Origin: SSC4 sp964443225
Lineage (GTDB): Bacteria; Chloroflexota; Anaerolineae; SSC4; Amarolineaceae
DNA: 64,000 nt
Direction of reading: 5' to 3'
Assembly (NCBI GenBank): GCA_964443225.1
Contig: CAYUCC010000012.1
Span: 1 to 64,000, forward strand
Made by a program: the position numbers and the translations under genes. This document shows, piece after piece, positions 36,287-44,139 of this stretch. Numbering within the stretch: position 1 is the stretch's first letter; every line of letters starts with the position of its first letter. The notes under the pieces are model-generated. The model was not told where the DNA came from. It ran no database searches and was given only the letters and a program-made list of their open reading frames with translations.

Positions 36287-37306
36287 TTACGGTTTCAGGC
36301 TTTCGAGCTTGGCGAGGGCATCGGTGTAGATGCTTTCGTCGACCGGCACGTAACCAACCTCGGCTACCGTTTCCTTGGCGTTTTCCAGGTAGAACCTCAT
36401 ATATTCGAACACCTCAGGCCGCTCGAGGGCGCTGTTCTTGACGTAGATGAACAGCGGGCGCGCCAGGGGCGTGTAGGTGCCATCGGCGACCGTCTCGAAA
36501 CTGGGTGTCACACAGCCGTTGCCGTCGTCGACGGCCAGACCCTTGAGCTGTCCTTCGTTGGCAATGTAGTACGCCAGCCCGAAGTAGCCCAGGCCACCAT
36601 CGTCACCCGCCACACCCTGGACCAGCACGTTGTCATCTTCGCTGGCGGTGTAATCGGACCGCGACTTCTTGGCCTCGCCGTTGATGACTTCGGTAAAGAA
36701 GTCGAAGGTGCCGGAGTCGGTGCCCGGACCGTAGAGATCGAGCTTCAGATCGGGAAAACCGGGGTCGATCTGGTTCCAGTTGTTGACCGCGCTGTCCGGG
36801 CTCCAGATCGCGGTCAGCTGGTCGACCGTGAGGCAGGTGGCAAAGTTGTTGCTTGGATTGATGACGTTGACGATGCCGTCGAGGCCGACCTGGAATTCGG
36901 TGTAGTCGATACCGGCCGTCTTGCACTCTTCTGCCTCGGAGTCTTTGATGGCGCGCGACGCATCCTGCACGTCGGTTTCGTTGGCGCAGAACTTCTTGAA
37001 GCCGCCGCCCGTGCCCGAAACACCCACGGCGATCCGCACATCTGGGTTCACTTCATTGAACTTCTCGGAAATCGCTTCGGTAATGGGGAAGACCGTGGAC
37101 GAACCATCGATATTGATGCTGCCGTTCAAGGCGACTGGCTCGGGCGCAGTGGTTGGCTCTTCAGCGGCTTTGGTCGGCTCGGCGGGCGCAGCGGTCGGCT
37201 CGGTGGGCGCCGTGGTGGGCTGGGCGGCCGGTGCACCGCAGGCACTGAGACCCAACGACAGTACGACCAGCAGCGATATCGCTATGAACAACTTCGGCAA
37301 ACGCAT
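36287..37306 (-). CDS. pstS: Phosphate-binding lipoprotein PstS
   Basis: A 339-residue binding protein. The signal peptide ends in lipobox LSAC, followed by a Thr/Pro/Ala linker. The PstS fold starts INIDGSSTVFPITEAISEKF (the Ser-Ser-Thr phosphate ligands) and continues with GSGTGG-like VGVSGTGGGFKKFC and DASRAIKDSE. GPGTDSGTFDFFTEVI is also a ligand loop. It captures phosphate outside the membrane. ATG 37306 follows GAAGGAGAGA. It is the first pst gene, below the candidate Pho box. Confidence 0.95.
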   Translation of the reverse strand: MRLPKLFIAISLLVVLSLGLSACGAPAAQPTTAPTEPTAAPAEPTKAAEEPTTAPEPVALNGSINIDGSSTVFPITEAISEKFNEVNPDVRIAVGVSGTGGGFKKFCANETDVQDASRAIKDSEAEECKTAGIDYTEFQVGLDGIVNVINPSNNFATCLTVDQLTAIWSPDSAVNNWNQIDPGFPDLKLDLYGPGTDSGTFDFFTEVINGEAKKSRSDYTASEDDNVLVQGVAGDDGGLGYFGLAYYIANEGQLKGLAVDDGNGCVTPSFETVADGTYTPLARPLFIYVKNSALERPEVFEYMRFYLENAKETVAEVGYVPVDESIYTDALAKLESLKP

Positions 37307-37610
37307 TTCTCTCTCCTTCAAGTAAACACACACGATTGATTGGGGTGGAATCCCGTCACGCGGCTGCGCAACGTCGTCGCACCGGTTTGCAGCCACGGGT
37401 GGGATCTTGCGTCAAGGCGTCGCCCGCCGCAGATCGATCGATCCCGTGGCAACTGGCCACACGAAAGGATGCAAACCATGTGTGATTGTGAAGGATGTGA
37501 TTTAAGTGTGCGTTATCGCCGTGTTAAGGGTTGGGCTGGATTGTGTAAACAATCGTTAACGCGCGAGGGCAGTCACTACGGAGCAGGAAACGAATCACCG
37601 GTGCCGTACG
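37307..37610 (-). promoter_or_regulatory. Upstream region of pstS with candidate Pho box (37500-37559)
   Basis: Read on the minus strand, TTAACA (37527-37522), ATAACG (37516-37511) and TTAAAT (37505-37500) are spaced exactly 11 bases apart. A further TTTACA lies 22 bases upstream (37549-37544), with TTAACG 10 bases before it. Direct TTAACA-like repeats with an 11-base period are the hallmark of PhoP boxes in Gram-positive bacteria. No convincing -10/-35 was found between the box and the pstS ATG. The remainder of this 304-base gap shows only a GATCGATCGATC palindrome near 37434. Confidence 0.6.
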
Positions 37611-38303
37611 TTATTCGGCAAAGCGGTAGCCTAACCCACGCACTGTTTGGATACGCGTGGGGTGGGCGGGGTCGGTTTCGATCTTTTCACGCAGCCAGCG
37701 TACGTGAACGTCCACGGTGCGCGTGTCGCCGTAATAATCGTAACCCCAGACGCGGTCGAGCAGCAGATCGCGCGACAGGACGGCGCCGCGGTGACGCATG
37801 AGCTCGGCCAGGAGGCCGAACTCCTTGGGTGTCAAAACCAGTTCCTGGCCGTGGTGCAGGGCGCGGCGCGTGATCAGGTCGAGGATGAGGTCACCTGACT
37901 GGAGAACGTCGCGCGGCGCCGCACTGCGGGTCCGGCGCAGCATGGCCCGTACGCGGGCCAGCAGCTCACCCAGGCTGAACGGTTTGGTCAGGTAATCGTC
38001 GGCTCCCGTTTCCAGGCCGACGATTTTATCGACCTCACCGCCGCGCGCGGTGAGGATGAGAATGGCCGCGTCCGCCGTGGCCGGTTCACGGCGCAGGTTC
38101 CGGCAAACCGACAGCCCATCCAGGTCGGGTAACATGAGATCGAGGATGATCACACTCGGAATTTCGCGGCGCGCAACATCGATGGCCTGAATACCATTGG
38201 TGGCCGAGAGAACAGTGTACCCCTCGTGCGACAAATTGTACGCCAGGGCCTCACGCAGGCCAGTATCGTCTTCCACAACCAGGATCTTGGTGGGTTCGTC
38301 CAT
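37611..38303 (-). CDS. PhoB-like response regulator, second copy
   Basis: A 230-residue OmpR-family regulator with phospho-acceptor Asp55 (VIILDLMLPDLDG), Thr85 and Lys107. The winged helix ends VWGYDYYGDTRTVDVHVRWL and RGLGYRFAE. It is strongly similar along its whole length to the PhoB at 31805-32524. No kinase gene is next to it. It lies upstream of pstS in the same direction, so it may be a specialised PhoB or be served by the same PhoR. Start ATG 38303. Confidence 0.88.
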   Translation of the reverse strand: MDEPTKILVVEDDTGLREALAYNLSHEGYTVLSATNGIQAIDVARREIPSVIILDLMLPDLDGLSVCRNLRREPATADAAILILTARGGEVDKIVGLETGADDYLTKPFSLGELLARVRAMLRRTRSAAPRDVLQSGDLILDLITRRALHHGQELVLTPKEFGLLAELMRHRGAVLSRDLLLDRVWGYDYYGDTRTVDVHVRWLREKIETDPAHPTRIQTVRGLGYRFAE

Positions 38304-38345
38304 ACACGCTCCAACCCCCATTGTAGCACACCTGCGTCCCGCGTA

Positions 38346-38476
38346 AAATCCACCGCCCAATCCAAAATCCAAAATCGACAATCCAATCCAAAATCCAAAA
38401 TCGACAATCCAATCCAAAATCCAAAATCCAAAATCGACAACCCAATCCAAAATCCAAAATCCAAAATCCAAAATCT
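38346..38476. repeat. ATCCAAAATC tandem repeat tract
   Basis: About 130 bases consist of ATCCAAAATCCAAAATCGACA units with small variations in number of the 8-base ATCCAAAA element. It is AT-rich compared with its surroundings. The unit is a microsatellite-like repeat, not a CRISPR (no spacers). Confidence 0.85.
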
Positions 38477-38478
38477 CG

Positions 38479-38507
38479 TTGACGTCGGTTGGTCGGCATG
38501 CTATAAT
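38479..38507 (+). promoter_or_regulatory. Strong sigma-70-like promoter
   Basis: TTGACG (38479-38484), 17 bases, and a perfect TATAAT (38502-38507), directly after the repeat tract. It would express the gene at 38579. Confidence 0.7.
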
Positions 38508-38578
38508 GATGAAAATCGTTGATACCCGGTCAAGTGAGGCGAGACATCTGGCGCCCGCGCTGTGAAAGCAGGAAAACC

Positions 38579-39430
38579 ATGAACGAAAGCCAACAGCCAA
38601 CCGTCGCCGCGTTGTGGGAAACCGCATCTGGGTTGATCGACGCGGTCCATCGTATGGAGTTTCGGCGCGCCCAGCGCTACGTGGTGCCCGAAGGCCCCCT
38701 GGAAACACTGCTCGACGTGTTTGGCGTGGGCGGCCTGGTGCCCCTCTTGCACACCCACATCCCCGGTGGCGGTCATTACCCCAGCCGGGTGGCCATGGCT
38801 GGTCCTGATGAAGCCTTTTTGGAAGTCGGCCGCTGCACCGATGCCCAACAACCCCGCGAAACAACCTGGGCCCACACTTGTCTGCGTTTGCTGCGGACAC
38901 CCGACGCTGGCTGGCTGATGGCCGATCTGCGCCCCGTGCCCTTGGGAGACCCCTTCAGCCGGCATGCCCTCGAGCAGGCGCTGGCGCAGCAGTCTGGCGA
39001 CACGACGGTGCTCAAGCTTCTGGTCGGCCGGCTCTACATGAAGCCGCGCAAGAATGCCACACTCGACGTCGTGGAAACGTTGTTGGTGGATGGCATGCCC
39101 AAGGCCCAGTTTGGCCTGCTCGAACAGGTACGTGCATTGGCGCTGTGGCGCACCTACCAACACGGGGGCGGTGATTTCGACGAAGACAACGCACCCGCGT
39201 GGGCGGCCGCCATCGAACAGATCGTGGCCAACCTGAACGGACGTCACCTGAGCACGAAACGCGCGGCCAAAATGTACGAAGTGCCCGATTCAGCGGTGGA
39301 TGAACGGCGTATGGCCCTCGTGACCACACTGGCTATCCAGGACATGGACCCACGTTATACCGTGTTCGACCCCGCGCCGCCGGGCAACGGCAGGTCACCC
39401 GCACCGGTTGCTGCCGATCACCGCGATTGA
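38579..39430 (+). CDS. Hypothetical protein
   Basis: A 283-residue soluble protein that I do not recognise. It is mostly helical with no signal peptide. It includes QRYVVPEGPLETLLDVFGVG, HTHIPGGGHYPSRVAMAGPD and a helical C-terminal half (AAAIEQIVANLNGRHLSTKR). The start is ATG 38579 after GCAGGAAAACC, 70 bases behind a near-consensus promoter, which suggests steady expression. It is divergent from the PhoB-like gene. Confidence 0.65.
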   Translation: MNESQQPTVAALWETASGLIDAVHRMEFRRAQRYVVPEGPLETLLDVFGVGGLVPLLHTHIPGGGHYPSRVAMAGPDEAFLEVGRCTDAQQPRETTWAHTCLRLLRTPDAGWLMADLRPVPLGDPFSRHALEQALAQQSGDTTVLKLLVGRLYMKPRKNATLDVVETLLVDGMPKAQFGLLEQVRALALWRTYQHGGGDFDEDNAPAWAAAIEQIVANLNGRHLSTKRAAKMYEVPDSAVDERRMALVTTLAIQDMDPRYTVFDPAPPGNGRSPAPVAADHRD

Positions 39431-39687
39431 CCAGGGTGTGGTGCGTGTCGCACGGCAGGTAAGAAACCGATCACGCATCACACCACCTCATTATGGGCAA
39501 GGCACGGGAGAATCGAGACCATGCCACCCCTCCCAGAACTACCACCCGGCACACCCAGCTGCCCATGGCGGTGGTGTTCGATGGCAGCGTGCGCGCCGAA
39601 GGCGCTGGCGCTGGCCTCCACCCTGGCCCTGGCCAGCGCCCTCCGCCGCCGGACCGCATAACACGCTGCCAGCTGTCCCCCCTGACC
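39431..39687. other. Gene-free GC-rich gap
   Basis: I see no gene. A GC-rich inverted element (GGCGCTGGCGCTGGCC near 39600-39615 against GGCCCTGGCCAGCGCC near 39626-39641) lies in the middle. The gap ends in the terminator at 39688-39722. Confidence 0.5.
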
Positions 39688-39722
39688 AAAAAAAGAGGCG
39701 CCAAGCCTTGGCGCCTCTTTTT
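39688..39722. terminator. Bidirectional rho-independent terminator
   Basis: AAAAAAAGAGGCGCCAAG and TTGGCGCCTCTTTTT form a GC-rich stem flanked by A and T runs. It works in both directions, between the hypothetical gene and the minus-strand subtilase. Confidence 0.85.
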
Positions 39723-39829
39723 GCCCCTTACAACACACAACCTCCAAACCAACCGCCACCCACCACACGTCACACAAGATAGAAAAAAAGCCTATGTGCT
39801 CTTTGTGTTCTATGCGGTTGGCAATACGA

Positions 39830-41539
39830 TCACGACCCGCAGGTCGTGCCCCATTCGTTCGCCACTGCGGTGATGTCCGCCACGGTGATCGCCGGGTCGC
39901 TGAAGTCCAGGTTGCGGCGGGCGTTGTACAGCAGGTCCCCCAGCTGCGTCAGCCAGATCTCCGAAACCAGCTGCACGTCGCGCACGTCCACGCTGCCATC
40001 GTAGTCGATATCGGCCGGACACAGCACGGCGTTGACCGTATTGAGGGCGTCGATGCGTCCCCATCCGTAGACCTGGTTCGGCGTCGGGCGGTCGTCCAGC
40101 GGGTCGGGATAGGGATTCAAGACGCCGCAGGTGGTGTTATCGACGCGGGTGGCGGTCTCGCGAATGTACTGCGCCGTTTCCGGGATGTGGCCGCGCAGCT
40201 GCGGGTTGGCCTGCCACATCAGCGCCACCAGGCCGACCACGTGCGGCCCCGCCATGCTGGTGCCCGAACTATTGCCATACGAAGTATCCGATGAATGGGT
40301 GGCAGAGCGAATGGCAACACCGGGTGCCGATACATCTGGTCCAAACAGATTGGTGAAGTTACGCTGGCCGCGGCTGCTGGAGCCGGCAATGGTGCCAGTG
40401 GCGTCGGAAAAAGAGCCAATGGCAAACGACTCAGGATACACCGCCGGCGGGTCGAGGATCGTATTGCACCCCGAGCCGCTGTTGCCCGCCGAGGCGACGA
40501 ACATCGTGCCCGCCGCCATCAAGGCCTGGATCGACGGCTGGATCTGCATCCAGGTCGTACTGCTGCACCCTTCACTCAACGGGCAGCCCCACGAGTTGTT
40601 GATGACGTCAGGGGCATTGGCCGGGTTGCCGCCCGGCGCCAGGAACCAGTCGTTGCACTCCACGTAACGGCTGACCGTGCCGGCACCGGCGTTCATGTTG
40701 CGGCAGGCAATCCATTTGCTGCCCGGCGCCACACCAATCTGTTCGCGCAGACCGGGGTCGGGATTGCGGTCGTCGCCGGCGACGGTGCCGATGGTGTGGC
40801 TGCCGTGAAAATAATCGTCGCAAGGTGCCGGGACATTGAAGCCACAGGCATTGGTGCCACCATCGTGGATGGCGTCGTGCCAACTAATGCTGTGGTCGGC
40901 GATGACGCCGTTCCAGCCGCGGTACTGCGGTTTGAGCGCCTCGTGTGTCCAACGCACGCCGGTGTCGGCGCCGGCGACGACGATGCCGGTGCCATCGATG
41001 CCCAACGCCCACACCTGCGGGGCGTGGATGTAGTTGACACCGCTGGCAATCGCCTCACCGCTGTCGCTGGGCGTACCGGCGGATTCGAGCTTGTCGACCC
41101 CGAAGGGGGCGTCCAGGGTCAGCAGGCGCACGTCGCTGCGCGCGGCCAGGTCATCGACCAGCGCCAGGTTGGCGCCTGGAATGAAGAGCATGTTGACCGA
41201 ATAGAAGGCCTGGTAGGTGACGCCGCGCCGGTCGAGCTCGCTGCGCAGGCTGGTCTGGCTGCGCATGGCCACGTCGCGCACCGCCTGGTAGACGTACGTG
41301 GTTTTGGCGGTCTTGTCGGCGAGATAGGCCGCGCCGCTCAAATCGGCCCGGTCGGCAAAAAAGACCAGGATCGAGGCCTGACCGTCGCGCGCCAGACGCG
41401 CCGCCAGGTCAGGGTCGATTTTGCCGGTGGCCGCCGCCGCGCTTGGCGGTTGAGCGATCACCGCGCTGACCAGCAGCGCCAGGCAGGTCAGGATGGCCAG
41501 TAGGCGGTAGGGGGTGGACGAAATGGTTGAAGCAGGCAC
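39830..41539 (-). CDS. Secreted S8 subtilisin-like protease with C-terminal dockerin
   Basis: A 569-residue exported protease. It has a signal peptide (LLAILTCLALLVSAVIAQ) and an I9-like propeptide to about residue 155. The catalytic domain has Asp in VAGADTGVRWTHEAL, His in HGSHTIGTVAG, Asn in DVINNSWGC and Ser in GTSMAGPHVVGL. The last ~65 residues are a dockerin-like pair: ADIDYDGSVDVRDVQLVSEI carries a complete Ca-binding loop, while the second repeat (LDFSDPAITVADITAVANEW) is degenerate. The dockerin could attach it to a cohesin such as those at 58.6-61.9 kb. GTG start with CCAGGAG upstream. Confidence 0.88.
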   Translation of the reverse strand: MPASTISSTPYRLLAILTCLALLVSAVIAQPPSAAAATGKIDPDLAARLARDGQASILVFFADRADLSGAAYLADKTAKTTYVYQAVRDVAMRSQTSLRSELDRRGVTYQAFYSVNMLFIPGANLALVDDLAARSDVRLLTLDAPFGVDKLESAGTPSDSGEAIASGVNYIHAPQVWALGIDGTGIVVAGADTGVRWTHEALKPQYRGWNGVIADHSISWHDAIHDGGTNACGFNVPAPCDDYFHGSHTIGTVAGDDRNPDPGLREQIGVAPGSKWIACRNMNAGAGTVSRYVECNDWFLAPGGNPANAPDVINNSWGCPLSEGCSSTTWMQIQPSIQALMAAGTMFVASAGNSGSGCNTILDPPAVYPESFAIGSFSDATGTIAGSSSRGQRNFTNLFGPDVSAPGVAIRSATHSSDTSYGNSSGTSMAGPHVVGLVALMWQANPQLRGHIPETAQYIRETATRVDNTTCGVLNPYPDPLDDRPTPNQVYGWGRIDALNTVNAVLCPADIDYDGSVDVRDVQLVSEIWLTQLGDLLYNARRNLDFSDPAITVADITAVANEWGTTCGS

Positions 41540-41650
41540 GTGAATTCTCCTGGATAGGTGAATGTCGGGAGAGAACCTGTATTATCGACGTCCCCGGCAC
41601 GACCCGCAAATTTCGTGCACGAGGATGGTGACACTGAATTGTGTTGGGGA

Positions 41651-42250
41651 TCAATAGATGAACGGAATCAACCGTTTGCGCCGTTTCATGTACGCCTGGT
41701 AGCGGCCGCCCAAGGTCTCGAGAAGCACACGCTCTTCGATCTCGATGCGATTGCGCAGCACGATGACCGTCACGGCACCGAACACGAGCGCACCGGCCCA
41801 ACTGCCCAGGGCCAGCCCGATGCCCGTGGTCATCAAAATAATGGCGGTGTACGAGGGGTGCCGGATCCAGGCATAGGCACCTCTATCGACCACGGCATGG
41901 TCGGAATGGGTGGTGACGTCGGCGGTGAAATAACTGCCCAACGCCCGCCGGCAGTGCCAGCGCAGCAGACCGGCCAGCGCCAACAGGGTAACGCCGCTCG
42001 CAAACACCCAGCCGTAAACACGCCGCGGAAACCGCAGCGCCGGCACACCCGCCATCAACAGCGCAGCGATAGCCGCCAGCAGGGTGCCAAGGATATTGAG
42101 CCGCAGCGACCCAGCATCGTGGGACGCCACGGAGTGGTGACGCCGGCGCATACGGGCCAGCAGGGCAAACTCGGGCAGGATCACCAGGGCCAGCACGGGC
42201 CAGAAGATGTAGCGATAGGGCGCGGACAACAGGCCAAGATCGAAGCGCAT
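41651..42250 (-). CDS. Isoprenylcysteine carboxyl methyltransferase-like membrane protein
   Basis: A 199-residue protein with about five membrane helices. It has the ICMT/PEMT-family C-terminal signature VVDRGAYAWIRHPSYTAIIL followed by EIEERVLLETLGGRYQAYM. The RHPxYT and EE motifs bind SAM. Bacterial members methylate unknown lipids or small molecules. ATG 42250 was chosen as the earliest start giving the signature with no overlap of the DinB-like gene, which lies 16 bases upstream. Confidence 0.82.
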   Translation of the reverse strand: MRFDLGLLSAPYRYIFWPVLALVILPEFALLARMRRRHHSVASHDAGSLRLNILGTLLAAIAALLMAGVPALRFPRRVYGWVFASGVTLLALAGLLRWHCRRALGSYFTADVTTHSDHAVVDRGAYAWIRHPSYTAIILMTTGIGLALGSWAGALVFGAVTVIVLRNRIEIEERVLLETLGGRYQAYMKRRKRLIPFIY

Positions 42251-42266
42251 AGACTTTGATGATTCC

Positions 42267-42704
42267 TCAGCTGGCGAGTGCCGCGTCGGCCTCGTCGAGA
42301 TGTTCACCGCGGTGCAGTGCGCGCACCACCCAGCGTTCGTTGTAAGCGTAGATCTCTTCGAGCAGGGCAGGGGGAAACGTCTCCAGCCGCCTGTCGAGTT
42401 CCTCGGCCGTTTCGATCGCAATGTGTGCTGCCGCTCTCGGTGGAATGGCCGCCCACAGCGGCAGCGAGAGGTCGTTGACGAAGATGTCGATCTCTGGGAT
42501 GAACAGCTTGCCATCACGCTCGGTCATGTCCAGCACGTACATCACCCGCCGGTCCCAGAAGGCCAGGTGGGCCAGGGTAATGGCCACCGTCCAGTGCTCG
42601 CCCACAGGGTGCTGCATCTCTTCGTCGCTCAGGCGTGCGGCCAAGGCGCGGATGCGTTCGGTCGATGCGCGATTGAGCGCCGCATAAGAACGGTCCAGTG
42701 TCAT
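42267..42704 (-). CDS. DinB-like four-helix protein
   Basis: A 145-residue helical protein resembling the DinB/maleylpyruvate isomerase N-terminal superfamily. HPVGEHWTVAITLAHLAFWD holds the typical first metal His pair, and a last helix has YNERWVVRALHRGEHLDE. These are usually metal- or thiol-dependent transferases. Substrate unknown. It is probably co-transcribed with the methyltransferase gene. Confidence 0.75.
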   Translation of the reverse strand: MTLDRSYAALNRASTERIRALAARLSDEEMQHPVGEHWTVAITLAHLAFWDRRVMYVLDMTERDGKLFIPEIDIFVNDLSLPLWAAIPPRAAAHIAIETAEELDRRLETFPPALLEEIYAYNERWVVRALHRGEHLDEADAALAS

Positions 42705-42798
42705 GTTTTGGCTCCTGTCGTGAAACGATCAGGGATCGTGCAAAATGTTCGTGAACTCGGGGCTTGCCGGCACTATTCTAAGGTGCGTACCCATCTTG

Positions 42799-44139
42799 TC
42801 AAGTCTTCTGTTCCGGGTCGCATTGGGCGTGGAACTCACGGCCGGCTTCGGCCAGGATAGCTGCGCCCAGCGCATCCAGCTGCTGCTGCCGCACCGACAT
42901 GAACTGGCGCTGCCCGTGCGGGCGTACGCGGCGCAGCAGCCACAGCGAAAGGAAACGCAGGTGCAGCAGGTAGGCCAGCGGGTAGAAGGGGGTGTTGACC
43001 AGGTGGGGGGCATCTTTAGCCAGGAGCTCGTAGCGGTCCGGAAAGACCAGGCGCCGCAGCGCCACCAGGCGCTCGCGCGGGGTGCGCGTCCAGCGTAGGG
43101 CATCGGTCAGGCGGCGGGGTGCGTCGTTGCTCAACGACACGGCGGCCAGCGGTGTGTCGACCAGCCAGGCGACCAGTTCGGGGGCGACCTGACTGGCCAG
43201 GCGGGCGGTCACCGTCACCGGCAGGGTGCCGCGAAAGGTGCGTTCGAGCTGCAAAAAGGCGGGCAGCACCAGGCGCGGCTCGGTCACCAGGGCGGGCTGT
43301 GCAGCCGGGGCAGCACCCCCCACGACGGCCCAGTCGGTGGGTGTCAGCGTGGCGGCCAGCCGCCGCAGGTCGACCAGCTGCACGAGACGGGCTTTGCGTT
43401 CCCACACGTCCTGCGAGGCGTGGGCGGCGATGTGCAGGAACAGAACGGCAGGGGCCAGCAGCTGCGCCGGCGCATGGGCCAGGGACCCGGTGGCACTGCT
43501 CGCCCAGGCGGGCCCGGTCAGGTCGAGGCGCAGCCCCAGGAAATCCTCGGCCAGGGCGGTGTGCACTTCGATGCGCCGCGGGTTGTCGGGATCGCTGGCG
43601 CTGATCGATACGACGGCGCGGTTGCCGGGTTGGATGAACGAACGGTGTTTCCAGGTGGCACGTGGTTCTTCGGCGTAACCCAAACGGGCCAGAACCGCCT
43701 GCATGCCCGGCAGGTCGGGCGGCTGAATCAGCAGATCGAGGTCGGCCAGCGGACGAACCGCCGCACAGGGATAGAGGCCCGCGCGGCCGATGAGGGCGGC
43801 ACCCTTGAATGGCATGACGGGGATACGGGCGCTGGCGGCCGCGTTCAGGACAGCAGCCAGTTCGTCCAGCAGACGCCGGTTGCGTTCGTTGTTGTTTTTG
43901 GCCTCGCGCGCCAGCCAGCGTCCAACGTAGGCCGGCAGACCGGCAGGGGCGGGCCCGTCCAGGCACCAGGCCTCGTGCAGCAGCAGGTGGACCCCATGAT
44001 TGACCGCTTCCTGCAGAATGACAGTCCATGCTGTGTCTGGCCAGTCGACCGGCGAGGGCGCATGGCCGCGTGGGGAGTTCAACCAACCTGCCAAAAGATC
44101 GACGGCCTGAAAACGCGAAACGGTCGCCGCGTTCGTCAT
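42799..44139 (-). CDS. Nucleotidyltransferase family protein (NTP_transf_5-like)
   Basis: A 446-residue protein. The central motif is PVMPFKGAALIGRAGLYPCA followed by RPLADLDLLI, where the D-x-D of LADLDLLI gives the metal ligands typical of this nucleotidyltransferase family (PF14907). Related proteins sit in polysaccharide or peptide-modification clusters. It is the last gene of the ABC-transporter operon and overlaps the permease stop by four bases. A specific role is not known. Confidence 0.8.
   Translation of the reverse strand: MTNAATVSRFQAVDLLAGWLNSPRGHAPSPVDWPDTAWTVILQEAVNHGVHLLLHEAWCLDGPAPAGLPAYVGRWLAREAKNNNERNRRLLDELAAVLNAAASARIPVMPFKGAALIGRAGLYPCAAVRPLADLDLLIQPPDLPGMQAVLARLGYAEEPRATWKHRSFIQPGNRAVVSISASDPDNPRRIEVHTALAEDFLGLRLDLTGPAWASSATGSLAHAPAQLLAPAVLFLHIAAHASQDVWERKARLVQLVDLRRLAATLTPTDWAVVGGAAPAAQPALVTEPRLVLPAFLQLERTFRGTLPVTVTARLASQVAPELVAWLVDTPLAAVSLSNDAPRRLTDALRWTRTPRERLVALRRLVFPDRYELLAKDAPHLVNTPFYPLAYLLHLRFLSLWLLRRVRPHGQRQFMSVRQQQLDALGAAILAEAGREFHAQCDPEQKT

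Noticed and set aside
38346..38476. Possible CRISPR or direct-repeat array
   Set aside because: The unit is an uninterrupted 8-10-base tandem repeat without spacers.
37611..38900. Longer N-terminus for the second PhoB-like regulator
   Set aside because: The extra part is translated from the AT-rich repeat tract (FGFWILD repeats); the receiver begins at 38303.
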